Of a stretch of DNA of 32,012 bases, positions 8,067 through 17,555 are shown in pieces. A program made the position numbers and the translations under genes. The notes beneath the pieces are model-generated. The model was not told where the DNA came from. It ran no database searches and saw nothing but the letters and a program-made list of their open reading frames with translations. The number at the start of each line of letters is the position of its first letter. Position 1 is the stretch's first letter. Where the stretch lies: assembly GCA_045641605.1 (NCBI GenBank), contig JAZUHG010000001.1, positions 1 to 32,012 of the forward strand. The letters are read 5' to 3'. This DNA is from Equivita sp045641605. Lineage in GTDB: Bacteria > Actinomycetota > Coriobacteriia > Coriobacteriales > Eggerthellaceae.

Positions 8067-9626
8067 ATGAATACATTAAAAGACCTAGAGCAAATGAAAA
8101 CAAAAAATATCTTCTTCTATAAAGATAAAGAACAAGAGAACGAATGCAAAAGACTAGAAAACTTCAAAAAGTTTCTGATAAAAGCAAAGCCATGTTATGA
8201 AAGTATCTGAGGGGAAGAGATTATTGAACTGTTGATGTGGATAAATGAATGAACATATCGCGACGAAATGCACTTCGTGTTCGGCGGAGACTATAGCTAC
8301 AAGAGGGTTCTTGAAAGAATAAAGTACTTCATATATTGTGAAGACTTTGATCTGTACGAAAAAATGGGACTTGTTGCTCATATCGCAAGTTATGAAAAAT
8401 ATACAGTCCTAAATAATGGCGTCTTCAAAGTTGATAAGTCAGGTGACACCATGAGGGAAATCAGAAAAATCATAGCCAATTATATGGCCAATCAGTATGA
8501 AGAGGCACATAACTTCATAGACGACTACTCTGAAAAATATACTCCACGGTCCTTTATCGAAGAAGTAAAAAAGCGACTAAACGCGTTCCTGACATCAGAG
8601 CCCTATGGATATATGAAAAGGGAGCATAAAAGTGAAGACCTTACTAGTGCTGCAAGTAAGTTCCTTAGAATGTATAACGTTGATGACATATATAAAACAC
8701 TAACCGGAAGAGTATACAGACAAGACGAAGCAAAAAGGACTATTAGTGTAATGTTGCACAACCATATGTCTAGAATAGCATACCCAAATGTAGAACAGGA
8801 AAAGAGAAACTACCTAATGGTTGGACCTACAGGTTTGGGAAAAACTGAAATAATTCGAACCCTAAAATATATAGCCCCAGTCCCCATCGTGGTTGTTGAC
8901 GGCGGAAATCTAACTGGCGCTGGTTGAAGCGGTCAATCTATTGGAGCAGCCGTTAACGATGAGTTCAATAAGCTCTCACCTACGTTAAAGGAACGCAAAG
9001 ACGCAGCAATAATAGTTATAGACGAAGCAGACAAGTTGGTTAAAAAGCCTGCACGCGACTCGGAGAACTTCACGTTCAGTAAACAAGCCAGCTTGTTAAA
9101 AGCTATAGAGGATGGATGTCTATCAATAGACGATAAAGAAGGAAGCATAAACATAAATAACGCCACTTTTATTCTGGCAGGAGCCTTTGAAGGCCTAATA
9201 AAAGAAGAAGACAAGACAAAAGACAAATACAGTGTAGGCTTCAACAAAACAAAAATAGAAAAGAAAAGCCACGACCAACAACTCAGTGATGCACTGATAA
9301 AGTATGGTATGAAAGCTGAGTTAGCAGGTAGAGTAGCTAATCTCATAGAGCTAAAAGAAATAAACAAAAAGGACCATGTGTATATACAGAAAAACTATAA
9401 AACAAGTGCCCTAAACCACGCCATAAACCTCTTCAATCTCTCAGGCATAAAGTTAGAAGTATCAGACAAAGCACTAGAAGAAGCAGCAGAACAAGCTATA
9501 GAAAGAGGCCTGGGGGTAAGAGGTGCCAACGCCATCATAAACAAGGCAGTTGACGAAGTCGAGTTCGACGCCCTAAAAAACAAGAAAAAAGTTGTCCGCA
9601 TCAACAAAATGCCCAAAAATATATAA
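8067..9626 (+). CDS. ClpX-like AAA+ ATPase without zinc-binding domain
   Basis: 519 residues with TGA read as Trp at residues 48, 62 and 287. Residues 1-230 are a family-specific N-terminal region; no CxxC zinc finger is visible. Then Walker A GPTGLGKT (253-260), a ClpX-like stretch VDGGNLTGAGWSGQSIG, Walker B IIVIDEADKL (about 316-325), and an arginine-rich end of the domain (GMKAELAGRVANLIELKEI, matching the ClpX GLIPEFIGR block), followed by a small helical C-domain ending GLGVRGANAIINKAVDEVEF. The Trp at 287 sits where ClpX has the pore-loop Tyr of GYVG, so the aromatic pore residue exists only if UGA is Trp. AGAAAGGA supports the 8067 start. Likely a specialised unfoldase; partner protease not seen. 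Confidence 0.8.
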
Positions 9627-9638
9627 AGGAGGAATAGT

Positions 9639-10151
9639 ATGAAAACAAGCAATGTAAAGAAAATCATGTTAGTAGTAGTAGCAGTTGTAGTAGCTACAAC
9701 CATGTTAGGAGCGGGTTACTATCTGGGAGTAACCCAAAAAACCCGCGACCTACAAGAAGCCCTAAACGAATCCAAAACAGGTTATATTGGCTATGAAAGC
9801 CTAAAGAAGGTTATGTCTCTAGGAGGCATCCCTCAAAGCTATGGCCAAACGTTCATAGACGCAGAAGGTAACACCTGTCTAGCCTTCACAGAAAAGAATG
9901 ACGTAGTAAGTGTAATAGTCCTAAAAGACCCCTACGGCAACGAACTAATCCAAGCTGACTATGACCCCATAACCATGAGTACAACGTATACGCCAGTAGG
10001 CAACAACACAGTAGAGGAAAACACCTACTACTGAATCCCCGAATACTCAGGCAATATAACCACCAAAACCTACAAAAACGCCGACGGCACCGACCACACC
10101 GTCAACTACCAAGAAATAATTGGCTATAAGTTCCAAAAAGAAAGAAAGTAG
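9639..10151 (+). CDS. Single-pass membrane protein linked to the AAA+ gene, unknown function
   Basis: 170 residues with TGA at 10032 read as Trp (TYYWIPEYSGN). Basic N-terminus (MKTSNVKK), hydrophobic segment about 9-29, then an outside domain with short beta stretches (GNTCLAFTEKNDVVSVIVLKDPYGNELIQADYDP) that resembles small SmpA/BamE-like or PepSY-like beta folds only loosely. A strong AAAGGAGG precedes the start, 12 nt after the AAA+ stop, so the two genes are one operon. Codon use (many CC- and AAC codons) matches the 3' half of the AAA+ gene and differs from the next gene, suggesting they arrived together. Confidence 0.7.
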
Positions 10152-10163
10152 TTTATAACATGA

Positions 10164-10169
10164 TATAAT
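10164..10169 (+). promoter_or_regulatory. Extended -10 promoter, near-leaderless start
   Basis: TGATATAAT with TATAAT at 10164-10169, only 13 nt before the ATG at 10183 and no Shine-Dalgarno between. The transcript leader would be about 6-8 nt. Confidence 0.55.
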
Positions 10170-10182
10170 AAATCTGATTTTT

Positions 10183-12078
10183 ATGGCAAATAGCAGAACA
10201 CCAGTAATATATGAAGTTGACGAAGATCAGAATTATTTTGAAACTATTTCTGATGACATAAAGTATGCCGTCTTGTCAAAAGACGGCAACCAATACAAGA
10301 TTATAGAAAGACCAAAATCTATTTCTAAGAAAGTTAACCCTAAATCTGACTTGATCCTTAAGTATCCTGTTGTATATATGCACGTATGGCAGGACAAGAA
10401 GGCTTTTAATGATAATAAATTTAAAATATATATAGGTGAGGCCGAAGACGCTGTTCGCCGGCAGAAAGACCATTATCAAGACTCAAAGAAAAAGAATTCT
10501 TGAAAAAAAGGCATGTTTAAAACAGCTGTCATCAACGGAAAAAAGGTTGTTCCTAAACTTTACATTATTGGAAGCAAATACTTTAGTAAGTCCACCACGC
10601 TTGATTTAGAACACAATTTAGTTGCCTATTGTCGTGCTATGAAGACTGCTGATGTTAAGACTATTAAAACTACCCAACAAAGAGAATATTATGGATGTGA
10701 GTGGACTGACGAATTGTTTGGGAACCTTTGAAAAGAATTAAGGAAACTGAGAAAAGACCTCTTCCTTCCCTTAGACGAGATCAAGAAATCTGCAATATTT
10801 AGAGCTTCGCCAAATCACAGGCTTACTCCCACTCAGGAAGCCGCCAAGAATTTTATTCTAGACAGACTTGATGACGTGACTATTAGCAATAAAAAGAACC
10901 AGCTTATAATGATAGAAGGAGAAGCGGGAACAGGAAAAAGTGTACTATCAAATACTACTTTCTACAATATTTTGCAAAAATCCGAAGTACAAAAAGATAA
11001 AACAGGGAAGGAAATCAAGGTGTATATGTTGATCAACCATAATGAGCAATTTGATTTATGTAGAAATGTAGTTAAAACTCTTGGGTTTGACGAAAAATTC
11101 GTTCAGAAACCAACACCTTTCTTAAATAAGCAAAAAGGAAAAAGGGCTGTTGATATAGTTTTTATTGACGAGGCCCACTTGCTGTTAACACAAGGAAGGC
11201 AGGCTTATACAGGCAAAAATCAGCTGTTTGATATTATGAAAAAAAGCAACATAACAGTTGTTATGTACGACGAGTATCAGGCCCTTAAAAAACCTCAGTT
11301 TATAGAGCCAGAGTTTATTGATCAAATTAGAACTATTTCTAAGTCGCAGGGTAATCACATGTATTTAAAAGATCAAATGAGAATGAACTGCGACCCAAAA
11401 ACCTTAGCGTGAATAGATAAATTTACAAAAGAATACAAAATTACAAAGTTAAACAAAAAAGATAACAAGGGTTATGAGATAAGAATATTTAACAGCCCTG
11501 TTAAATTGCAACAGGCAATTAACAGCAAAGCAAAAACAGATGACGGAAAACAGTCGAGACTAATTGCTTCTTATGACTGACCATTTAAGGACAAAAAAGA
11601 GTTTGATAAAGAAGGAAACTATTGAGGTGTTAAAATCGATTATGGAAACAACAAAGAATGATTCCTTCCTTGAAACAGAATGAAAATTTCAAAGTCTTTA
11701 ATTAGCGAATTGAGCTTAACTAATAGAGAAGCCAAAAATTACAAGGAGCTAGCTTGACACGAGAGAGATTACACTATAAATGAAGTTGGCTCAACTTTTA
11801 CAATTCAAGGTTTTGACCTTGACTACGCAGGAGTCATCCTTGGACCTTCAATTAGATACGACAAAGAAAAAGATAAAATTTGATTTGATGCAAGCAAAAA
11901 ATTTGGGACAAACCTCATGACTGGCAACAGGGAAATGGCTAACGGCAAAAAGGTAGATGTTGGTGATATTTTACTAAGAAATGAACTAAGAGTCCTGATG
12001 ACTCGAGGCACTAAAGGACTCTACATATATGCTTGCGATAAAGATTTAAGAATAAAACTTAAAGATTCAGTAGGATAG
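10183..12078 (+). CDS. GIY-YIG nuclease fused to DUF2075 helicase-like NTPase
   Basis: 631 residues, crossing nine in-frame TGA codons read as Trp. Residues about 60-100 form a GIY-YIG-type motif (YPVVYMHVW ... KIYIGEAEDAVRRQKDHY). The second part is a DUF2075/Schlafen-like P-loop domain: Walker A GEAGTGKS (246-253), Walker B VFIDEAHLL (about 328-336), DQMRMN motif, SRLIASYDWPF, WGVKIDY, WFLPWNR, and the TIQGFDLDYAGVILGP and RVLMTRGTKGLYIYA motifs of superfamily I-type helicases. At least five of the Trp positions made by TGA are conserved in DUF2075 proteins as I know the family. Such fusions are found in phage-defence settings; the site next to a restriction pair supports that. Starts almost leaderless. 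Confidence 0.85.
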
Positions 12079-12135
12079 CGTTAAGCTTGTTATGCGTTGT
12101 GGTAGAATCAATTTGTCGTATAAGAAAGGTAGTTA

Positions 12136-13299
12136 ATGAAAAGTTTTACAGTTGGAAGTTTGTTTGCTGGTGTTGGCGGTATTTGTTTGGGTTTTCAGCA
12201 GGCCAAGACAAAACAATCTTCGTATAAATTAGTTTGGGCTAATGAGATCGACCCATACGCCTGTGAAACATACAAAAAGAATTTTAATCACGTCTTGCTC
12301 GAGGGTGACATAAAGAAAATACTTCATCCTGAAAACATTAAGCAATCTAATGGCGCAAATGAAGAACGGGCTTGTTATGAGGACATGAAAAAAGTTGTCA
12401 TGAGCCAATCGATTGACATACTTACAGGTGGTTTTCCTTGTCAGGCTTTTAGTATCGCAGGAGAAAGAAAAGGGTTTAAAGACGACAGAGGAAATCTGTT
12501 CCTGTATATTTGTGAACTGATTGAGCTACTTGGAAAAAAGCAAAAGAAACCAAGGGTACTATTTTTAGAAAATGTTAAAAACCTGAAAACACATGACGGT
12601 GGTAGAACTTATAAGATAATTAAAGAAAAACTTGAAGAATGTGGGTATACGATACACGAGAAAATCATCAATACTATGGACTATTCAGAGTTGCCTCAGA
12701 ACAGAGAAAGAATATACATTATTGGTTTCCTTTTTAAGAAAGATTCTGATAAGTTTAAGCTTTTTGAGGATGACATTTTGTTGAAGTTTAAGAATAATAA
12801 GGAGCCGAAAGACAGAAAGAAAGACGTAGCTAATATCCTTGATTATAGGAGCAATAAAGAAAATCTGCGGAAATATTATTACTCAAAAAAGCGATATCCA
12901 TTGTACTACAGAAGTAAAAAAGAGCTTTCTAAAAATAGTGATAAGTGAATTAATTTAGATTATCAGATAGATGAGATGTTCCAGTTTTATCAGCTTAGAA
13001 GGGGCATGTATGTCAGAAAGAACAAAAGCGGAGTCTGTCCAACACTTACGGCCAATATGGGAACAGGGGGGCATAATGTTCCTCTTATAAAAACAAATGA
13101 CGGGATTAGAAAATTAACACCTCAGGAAACGTTTAAGCTTCAAGGTTTTCCAATAGGTTGTGGATATAAGCTTCCTACTCAATTTAACGAAAGGGTTTTT
13201 CCTGACTCGCAACTCTACAAACAAGCAGGCAATGCCGTTTCTGTTCCTATAATAAAACTAATCGCAAATGAAATACTAAAGGTTATTGAGAAAGGCTAG
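12136..13299 (+). CDS. C5-cytosine DNA methyltransferase
   Basis: 387 residues with one TGA (12946) read as Trp at residue 271. Motif I FAGVGGICLGF; IV GGFPCQAFSIAG with catalytic Cys; VI LFLENVKNL; VIII QNRERIYIIGF; IX RKLTPQETFKLQGFP; X QAGNAVSVPII. The TGA sits in the target-recognition region before motif IX; if it were a stop, motifs IX and X would be lost. It transfers methyl from SAM to cytosine C5 and protects host DNA from the adjacent endonuclease. An extended -10 TGGTAGAAT lies about 30 nt upstream. The stop is TAG, 2 nt before the next ATG, so the pair is one operon. Target sequence cannot be read from the protein. Confidence 0.93.
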
Positions 13300-13301
13300 T
13301 A

Positions 13302-14426
13302 ATGAAAAAAATTAACGTTAACAAACAAGAGACAGAAAAAATAATGTATTTCATTTCTACTTTAACGCAAGATCAAGACGGGAAACCCATGGTAGGAGCG
13401 CTGTCTTCTAAAGGTGATTATATGGGAGGTATTTTAGATAGATGAATGAACAAAATGCCAGAATCGGTAATTTTCAACAAAATTATTCTTCCAAAAATCG
13501 ATCCTGATTTAAAGGCAATTAATGACTTTTACTATTATGATCCAAAAAAAACCGGCATAGCGCCTGATGTTATTGGCGTTTTATATCATGGAAAAACGGT
13601 CCCTTTTGCGGTTTTCGATAATAAGTGAAAGCCTGTAAAGGGAGCGCCTCAAATTGAGGTTAAAACTTTTAAAGTTAATCAAAATATGGTTAGCTTAAGA
13701 GATCAAGGTTATGATGATGAATACCTTGTGTTTGTTGAAACAAATTTTAGAATCGATTATTTGATACCCATGATTAAAAATGAGTATTTTTCAGAAGAAG
13801 TTTATAATTCGTTAAAGATGGACAATAATGCTTTTATTTTAAATGATGAAAATGGGCTGTTGACCGTAGCAAATAAAGTTGACGTTGCAGATGATAGTAT
13901 TGGTGAAATAAATTTATTGGGCATTTTTCTTTCGGACGAATTTAAAAAAATTTCCACAAAATGTGAAGCTGGTGTGGGTGTTTCTTATTTTAAAGAGCCT
14001 CAAAAGAGAGTGAGGGCTACAGGGGAACTATTAAAGAATAGGTCCTTGTTGGATTACGTAACTAAAGATTGCAATACCGGACTTTATGTTTTTAATGAGC
14101 ATTGGTATGAAAAAACTGATAATGACGGTATAACCTACAGAAATGGCTCAAAAGAGAGAACTCTCGACGTTTCGGTAGAGCACCCTGAAAATATTAGAGT
14201 TTTAAGAATTAATAAAAATAGCATTTTTGTTAAAATTTCCGGAAAATGTAAATGGCTAAACAGTAATCTAGATGAAGGCAAGTTATATTCTCTTGAAATG
14301 GGAACGCTTGAGAGAAAAAACAGCAAGAACGAAGAATATTTTATTCAAAAAAGCTCTTTAACAGCTTTAAAAGATGCCGAAAAGCAATTAATTTCCCATA
14401 TTGAAAATATGATTAGAGAATCTTAA
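13302..14426 (+). CDS. Type II-like restriction endonuclease, PD-(D/E)XK fold
   Basis: 374 residues with TGA at 13443 and 13626 read as Trp (residues 48 and 109). Shows a PD...ExK active-site pattern: P88-D89, 29 residues, then E119-V-K121 (QIEVKTFKV), on adjacent predicted strands. The tail (from about 200) is a separate alpha/beta region with a WLNSNLDEGKLYSL block. It follows the methyltransferase by two bases and uses an AAAGG site inside the methylase gene end, the usual methylase-first arrangement. I do not recognise the subtype, so the endonuclease role comes from motif and context. Without UGA as Trp the nuclease motif would be split off from its start. Repeat H4 follows the TAA after 3 nt. 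Confidence 0.72.
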
Positions 14427-14429
14427 GTA

Positions 14430-14581
14430 TACGGCTCATAAGTGAGGGATTTTGGAATTCATATTTCGAAACCCCTGCAGGGCCATGCGGTTGCTGGCGG
14501 CTTGCCCGCACTTTGAGCCGCCCCCGAAGCCGTTGAGAAATAGAATTCCAAAATCTCTCCCGGGTGCTGTGTCTTCGGAGC
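14430..14581 (-). repeat. Structured intergenic element, copy H4 (inverted)
   Basis: Reverse orientation. Arms TTTTGGAATTCATATTT and AATAGAATTCCAAAATC pair around an EcoRI-like GAATTC. The inner hairpin on the minus strand is GCGG-GCAAG-CCGC like H2. Ends GTCTTCGGAGCC. Confidence 0.75.
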
Positions 14582-14593
14582 CTTATAAGATGC

Positions 14594-14599
14594 TATAAT
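14594..14599 (+). promoter_or_regulatory. Extended -10 promoter, near-leaderless start
   Basis: TGCTATAAT, with TATAAT at 14594-14599, followed after 11 nt by the ATG at 14611. No ribosome site fits. It lies just past the end of H4. Confidence 0.55.
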
Positions 14600-14610
14600 G
14601 TAAAACCTGG

Positions 14611-15762
14611 ATGGTATCTAAGAAGCAAAATAACGTTAGCGGACGCGTGATGGCAGTTGATGTCTTGCGTGGCTTGACTGTGTGCTTGATGATTCTGGTT
14701 GATGATAATGTGGGAGTGGAGTTTGAGTTTTTGAAGCATCCTGTTTGGACGGGGATCTCGCTGGCGGATTTTGTTTTTCCTTCGTTTATTACCTTGATGG
14801 GCGTGAGTATGTATTTCTCGCTTAGCAAGTATGACTTTAAGTTTAGCGGGAAGGCGATATTTAGGATTGTAAGGCGCTTTGTCTTGTTGTTTATTTGTGG
14901 CGTGTTGATTGCAAGAACTTGCGTTGGTGTGGATGCTGCTTTTGAGGGCGGCAGTTTTTTTGGCGCTTTTGGTGATTTTGGCAGTTGGAGATTGATGGGG
15001 ATTTTGCAGCGGATTGCGCTTTGTTATTTGTTCGCTGGGCTGATTGTTTTGTGTGTGCATAACCGGAAAGTGCTAATTGGCGTGATTGTTGGATTGCTGG
15101 TAGGGTATAGCGTTGTTTTGGGTATTGGTAGTGGCTATGAGTTGAGTGATTCGAATGTGCTGATTGCTGTGGATAAGGCTTTGCTTAGCCCTGGGCATAT
15201 GTACCAAAAGATGACTACTTATGATGGCAGCAGGATTTTGTATGACCCCGAAGGCTTGCTTTCTACCGTGCCTTGTATTGCGCAAACGCTGATTGGCTTT
15301 TTGGTAGGTGGCTTGATTAAGGATAAAAGCAAGAGTGGTACTACCAAGGTCTTGTATATGTTTATCGCTGGCTTTAGTATGCTGGTTGCGGGGTATTTGG
15401 TTGGGCTGTTTGTTCCTGCGTTTAAGAAGGCTTGGACTGCGCCATTCGCTTTGATTATGGTTGGTGTGGATGTGTGCTTGCTGGCGCTGTTTACCTGGAT
15501 TATCGATGTTAAAAAGAAAAATAAGTGGTGCACGTTTTTCCGTGTTTATGGGACAAACGCGGTGTTGACCTTCGCCATTATGTATATCGTTTGGGCTGTG
15601 CTTGACGGTGCGGGCTTGACGCTAGCGACCTATGAGTTTTTGCTTCCAATATGCCTTGGGGTAGAGGGCCTCGCTTCGATCCTCACAACCACCATCTTCA
15701 TCCTAATCCTCTACGTGCTACTTTACTTCCTCGACAAAAAGAAAATCTACCTCCGCCTCTAA
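14611..15762 (+). CDS. DUF5009/DUF1624-type membrane acyltransferase (HGSNAT-like)
   Basis: 383 residues. Starts RVMAVDVLRGLTVCLMILVDDNVGVEFEFLKHPVWTGISLADFVFPSFITLMGVSMYFS, the pattern of the heparan-alpha-glucosaminide N-acetyltransferase-like family (LDxLRGlxi, HxxWxGxxxxDlVFPxF). About ten membrane segments follow. The loop His is the presumed acetyl carrier. Such bacterial proteins are thought to acetylate surface sugars across the membrane. All Trp codons are TGG and the gene has no in-frame TGA, unlike its neighbours, so it is likely resident chromosome between two accessory blocks. GC at third positions is higher too. Start chosen by the promoter 11 nt upstream. Confidence 0.82.
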   Translation: MVSKKQNNVSGRVMAVDVLRGLTVCLMILVDDNVGVEFEFLKHPVWTGISLADFVFPSFITLMGVSMYFSLSKYDFKFSGKAIFRIVRRFVLLFICGVLIARTCVGVDAAFEGGSFFGAFGDFGSWRLMGILQRIALCYLFAGLIVLCVHNRKVLIGVIVGLLVGYSVVLGIGSGYELSDSNVLIAVDKALLSPGHMYQKMTTYDGSRILYDPEGLLSTVPCIAQTLIGFLVGGLIKDKSKSGTTKVLYMFIAGFSMLVAGYLVGLFVPAFKKAWTAPFALIMVGVDVCLLALFTWIIDVKKKNKWCTFFRVYGTNAVLTFAIMYIVWAVLDGAGLTLATYEFLLPICLGVEGLASILTTTIFILILYVLLYFLDKKKIYLRL

Positions 15763-15781
15763 ATTTTCAAAATTACATAAA

Positions 15782-15805
15782 AGAACATATGTTCTGTGTT
15801 ATAAT
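15782..15805 (+). promoter_or_regulatory. SOS-type (LexA/DinR) box and extended -10
   Basis: AGAACATATGTTCT (15782-15795) is a perfect palindrome matching the Gram-positive SOS box GAAC-N4-GTTC. TGTTATAAT (TATAAT 15800-15805) follows after 4 nt. LexA bound here would cover the promoter. The same module recurs at 17526. Confidence 0.8.
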
Positions 15806-15811
15806 CAGCGC

Positions 15812-15850
15812 ATGGCTCCGCTTGCCATCGTGGCGGGTTCCCACAGCTAA
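15812..15850 (+). CDS. Possible leaderless 12-residue leader peptide
   Basis: ATG at exactly the distance from TATAAT that the RhuM gene uses (TATAATCAGCGYATG). Encodes MAPLAIVAGSHS then TAA, with a GCCATCGTGGC hairpin inside. It ends 39 nt before the next gene. May be a translated leader, or chance sequence kept with the promoter. Confidence 0.4.
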   Translation: MAPLAIVAGSHS

Positions 15851-15889
15851 GATGAAAAATTTAATACTAATATTGAAAGGAGCCGTATT

Positions 15890-16564
15890 ATGGTATCGAA
15901 CATTTCATTAACTAAGCTTAAAGAGATCTGCCCTTTAGCCTATGATCAAAACAACAATTTGCTTTCCATAAAAGAACAGTTTTTGTTGCAGCAAGAAGCC
16001 AGCATGTTTATCAAGGACTATAAGTTTTGTCCTTATTTAATCATTGACGATAGCTCAAAGCTTAAAATTCCAGAGCTAAAAGGCAGGCCTATTATAATCA
16101 CAAATGCTTCTTTAAAGCATATTGGTTTTAGACATGGCATGAAAAATAATTACAAGATGAACCTGCATCAACTTATTGATAAGCTAAACAACATAAAAGA
16201 GGAAATTGAAAACAACGTTTTGGTTTATCAGGATCCCATTTCCACAAGTCATTTTTGTTTCGTATTAAACTCCTTGTCTGAAAACAACAATCACTTAATT
16301 ACAGTGATTGACATAAGACAAGAGATTGATACTTTAAAGATTAATAAGATAATCACTGTTCATGGAAAAGAACTTCTATTTGAACAATTAAAGAAAACCT
16401 TAGATTCTAATTTAAAGATTTACACAAATAATAGAACAGGCAGCTGGTTAATCCACAACACATCGGACAATTGTCCTGTTGAAGACGTTAGCAGCCGCCT
16501 GTTAGAACTATATTATAAGCAAAATAAGATTAATAATCAAGATAGGTTTAATAATGTTTTCTAA
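15890..16564 (+). CDS. Putative MuF_C/PBECR-like nuclease (toxin candidate), SOS-regulated
   Basis: 224 residues, no membrane segment. The middle and end (IIITNASLKHIGFRHGMKNN, ...NHLITVIDIRQEIDTLKINKIITVHGKELLFEQLKKTL, KIYTNNRTGSWL) follow the layout of the phage MuF C-terminal / Barnase-EndoU-ColicinE5/D-RelE-like (PBECR) domains: the early LKH-IGFRH histidines, a VIDI...INKI strand pair and the final Y-x-N-x-R-x-x-x-WL. These domains are known or predicted ribonucleases. GAAAGGAG precedes the ATG. A second gene follows after 26 nt and may be an immunity partner. Only TGG Trp. The family call is by eye and moderate; the SOS box upstream is clear. Confidence 0.55.
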   Translation: MVSNISLTKLKEICPLAYDQNNNLLSIKEQFLLQQEASMFIKDYKFCPYLIIDDSSKLKIPELKGRPIIITNASLKHIGFRHGMKNNYKMNLHQLIDKLNNIKEEIENNVLVYQDPISTSHFCFVLNSLSENNNHLITVIDIRQEIDTLKINKIITVHGKELLFEQLKKTLDSNLKIYTNNRTGSWLIHNTSDNCPVEDVSSRLLELYYKQNKINNQDRFNNVF

Positions 16565-16590
16565 ACAGTGCTTAAGCAGGGAGCTTTATC

Positions 16591-17067
16591 GTGAAAATAA
16601 AGTTGTTGATTATTGAAGATAAAATTAATATGGCTTGTCGCAAGCGAGCCTTAAAGCACAAGGATGTTGAGAGTTGATGCTCCACCTTGGCAAAATATAT
16701 GAAAATTCCTATAGAAGCTGCTGAGATTATAGCCTTTGATAAGCTAACATTTTATTACAATCACAAGATGTACTTGAAAAGACCAAAAATGAAGAAAGTT
16801 GCCAACCCCCTAGAGCCTATAACATCAAAAAAACATGCTGAAAACATCATCAATTCTAGAAAGAGGCATAAATTTTCTGAATACGAGAATAATCTTTTAG
16901 ATTTGCATAATCTTGAAAAAGAGGGGATAGTTAAAGAAAATTCATATAGAAATCTTGCAAAAAAGGGTATTACAAGGCGTAATGTACTTGATGTAAAAGA
17001 CGACAATTGTAATGATCTTGATGAAGCAATAATAGTATTCATTCGCAATAGACTAAATGATAAATAG
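16591..17067 (+). CDS. Small basic protein, possible antitoxin/partner of the 15890 gene
   Basis: 158 residues from GTG 16591, which has GGAG at the proper distance; ATG 16630 is an alternative. TGA at 16675 reads as Trp (DVESWCSTLAKYMKIP). The start, up to about residue 60, resembles a small helix-turn-helix-like bundle (LAKYMKIPIEAAEIIAFDKLTFYYNHKMYL). The middle is rich in Lys/Asn and the end has an acidic patch (DVKDDNCNDLDEAI). No known family recognised. Cotranscription with a nuclease-like gene under SOS control suggests partner or immunity, which is inference. Confidence 0.6.
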
Positions 17068-17224
17068 TTCAATTGACTGTCTGAGCACGGGCGTGACCCC
17101 AAAAACCAAATGCCCACATCTTAAAGACAGGGGTCTCGGTTTCGGAGCCTTGCTTGTAAAAATATTAGAAATAATAGAAAATTACACAACTAACGTGTAA
17201 AAGTCAATACCTTAATATAATTTT
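17068..17224. other. Intergenic, no gene seen
   Basis: Contains GGTCTCGGTTTCGGAGCC near 17131-17150, similar to the outer flank of the H elements, so this may be the eroded end of another copy. Otherwise AT-rich with nothing I can support. Confidence 0.4.
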
Positions 17225-17465
17225 TGGCTCAAAATAAGGTTTGTTGGTCGTTTTTTGAAAAAAAGCACCCTAAAAATAGAAGTTTTTGGCTCAAAACTCA
17301 AGTAGTCTGCACTTTTTTGAAAATAAACTGCGTTTTGAGCCAAAAAGTGGCAAAAAGAAGCAAAATTTTGTCAAAAATCGCAAACAAACTGCATTTTGAG
17401 CCAAAAGGCTGCTAAAAACCGGAAAAAATTACCAATAAAGTACAGATTGAACCACTTTTGAGCCA
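17225..17465. repeat. Motif array B: two forward, three reverse units (61-62 bp period)
   Basis: Forward TGGCTCAAAA at 17225 and 17287; reverse TTTTGAGCCA at 17333, 17394 and 17456. Between the motifs are T- and A-rich runs such as TTTTTTGAAAA and AAATAAACTGC. F2 to R1 is 46 bp, the same as in array C at 30366. It lies upstream of the RhuM promoter. Confidence 0.85.
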
Positions 17466-17525
17466 TTGGCTGCCTCATTTAACACATATTAAAATTTTAT
17501 CATAATTGTTAAGAATAAACAGAAA

Positions 17526-17549
17526 AGAACATATGTTCTGTGCTATAAT
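17526..17549 (+). promoter_or_regulatory. SOS-type (LexA/DinR) box and leaderless promoter of RhuM
   Basis: AGAACATATGTTCT (17526-17539), then TGCTATAAT (TATAAT 17544-17549). The ATG begins 6 nt after the -10 box, so the first base of the mRNA should be at or next to the A of ATG. No ribosome site. Sequence almost identical to 15782-15814. Confidence 0.8.
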
Positions 17550-17555
17550 CAGCGT

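Noticed and set aside
14593..15533. Minus-strand ORFs opposite the acyltransferase
   Set aside because: Antisense shadows with low-complexity His/Asn/Lys composition; the plus strand shows a clear family pattern.
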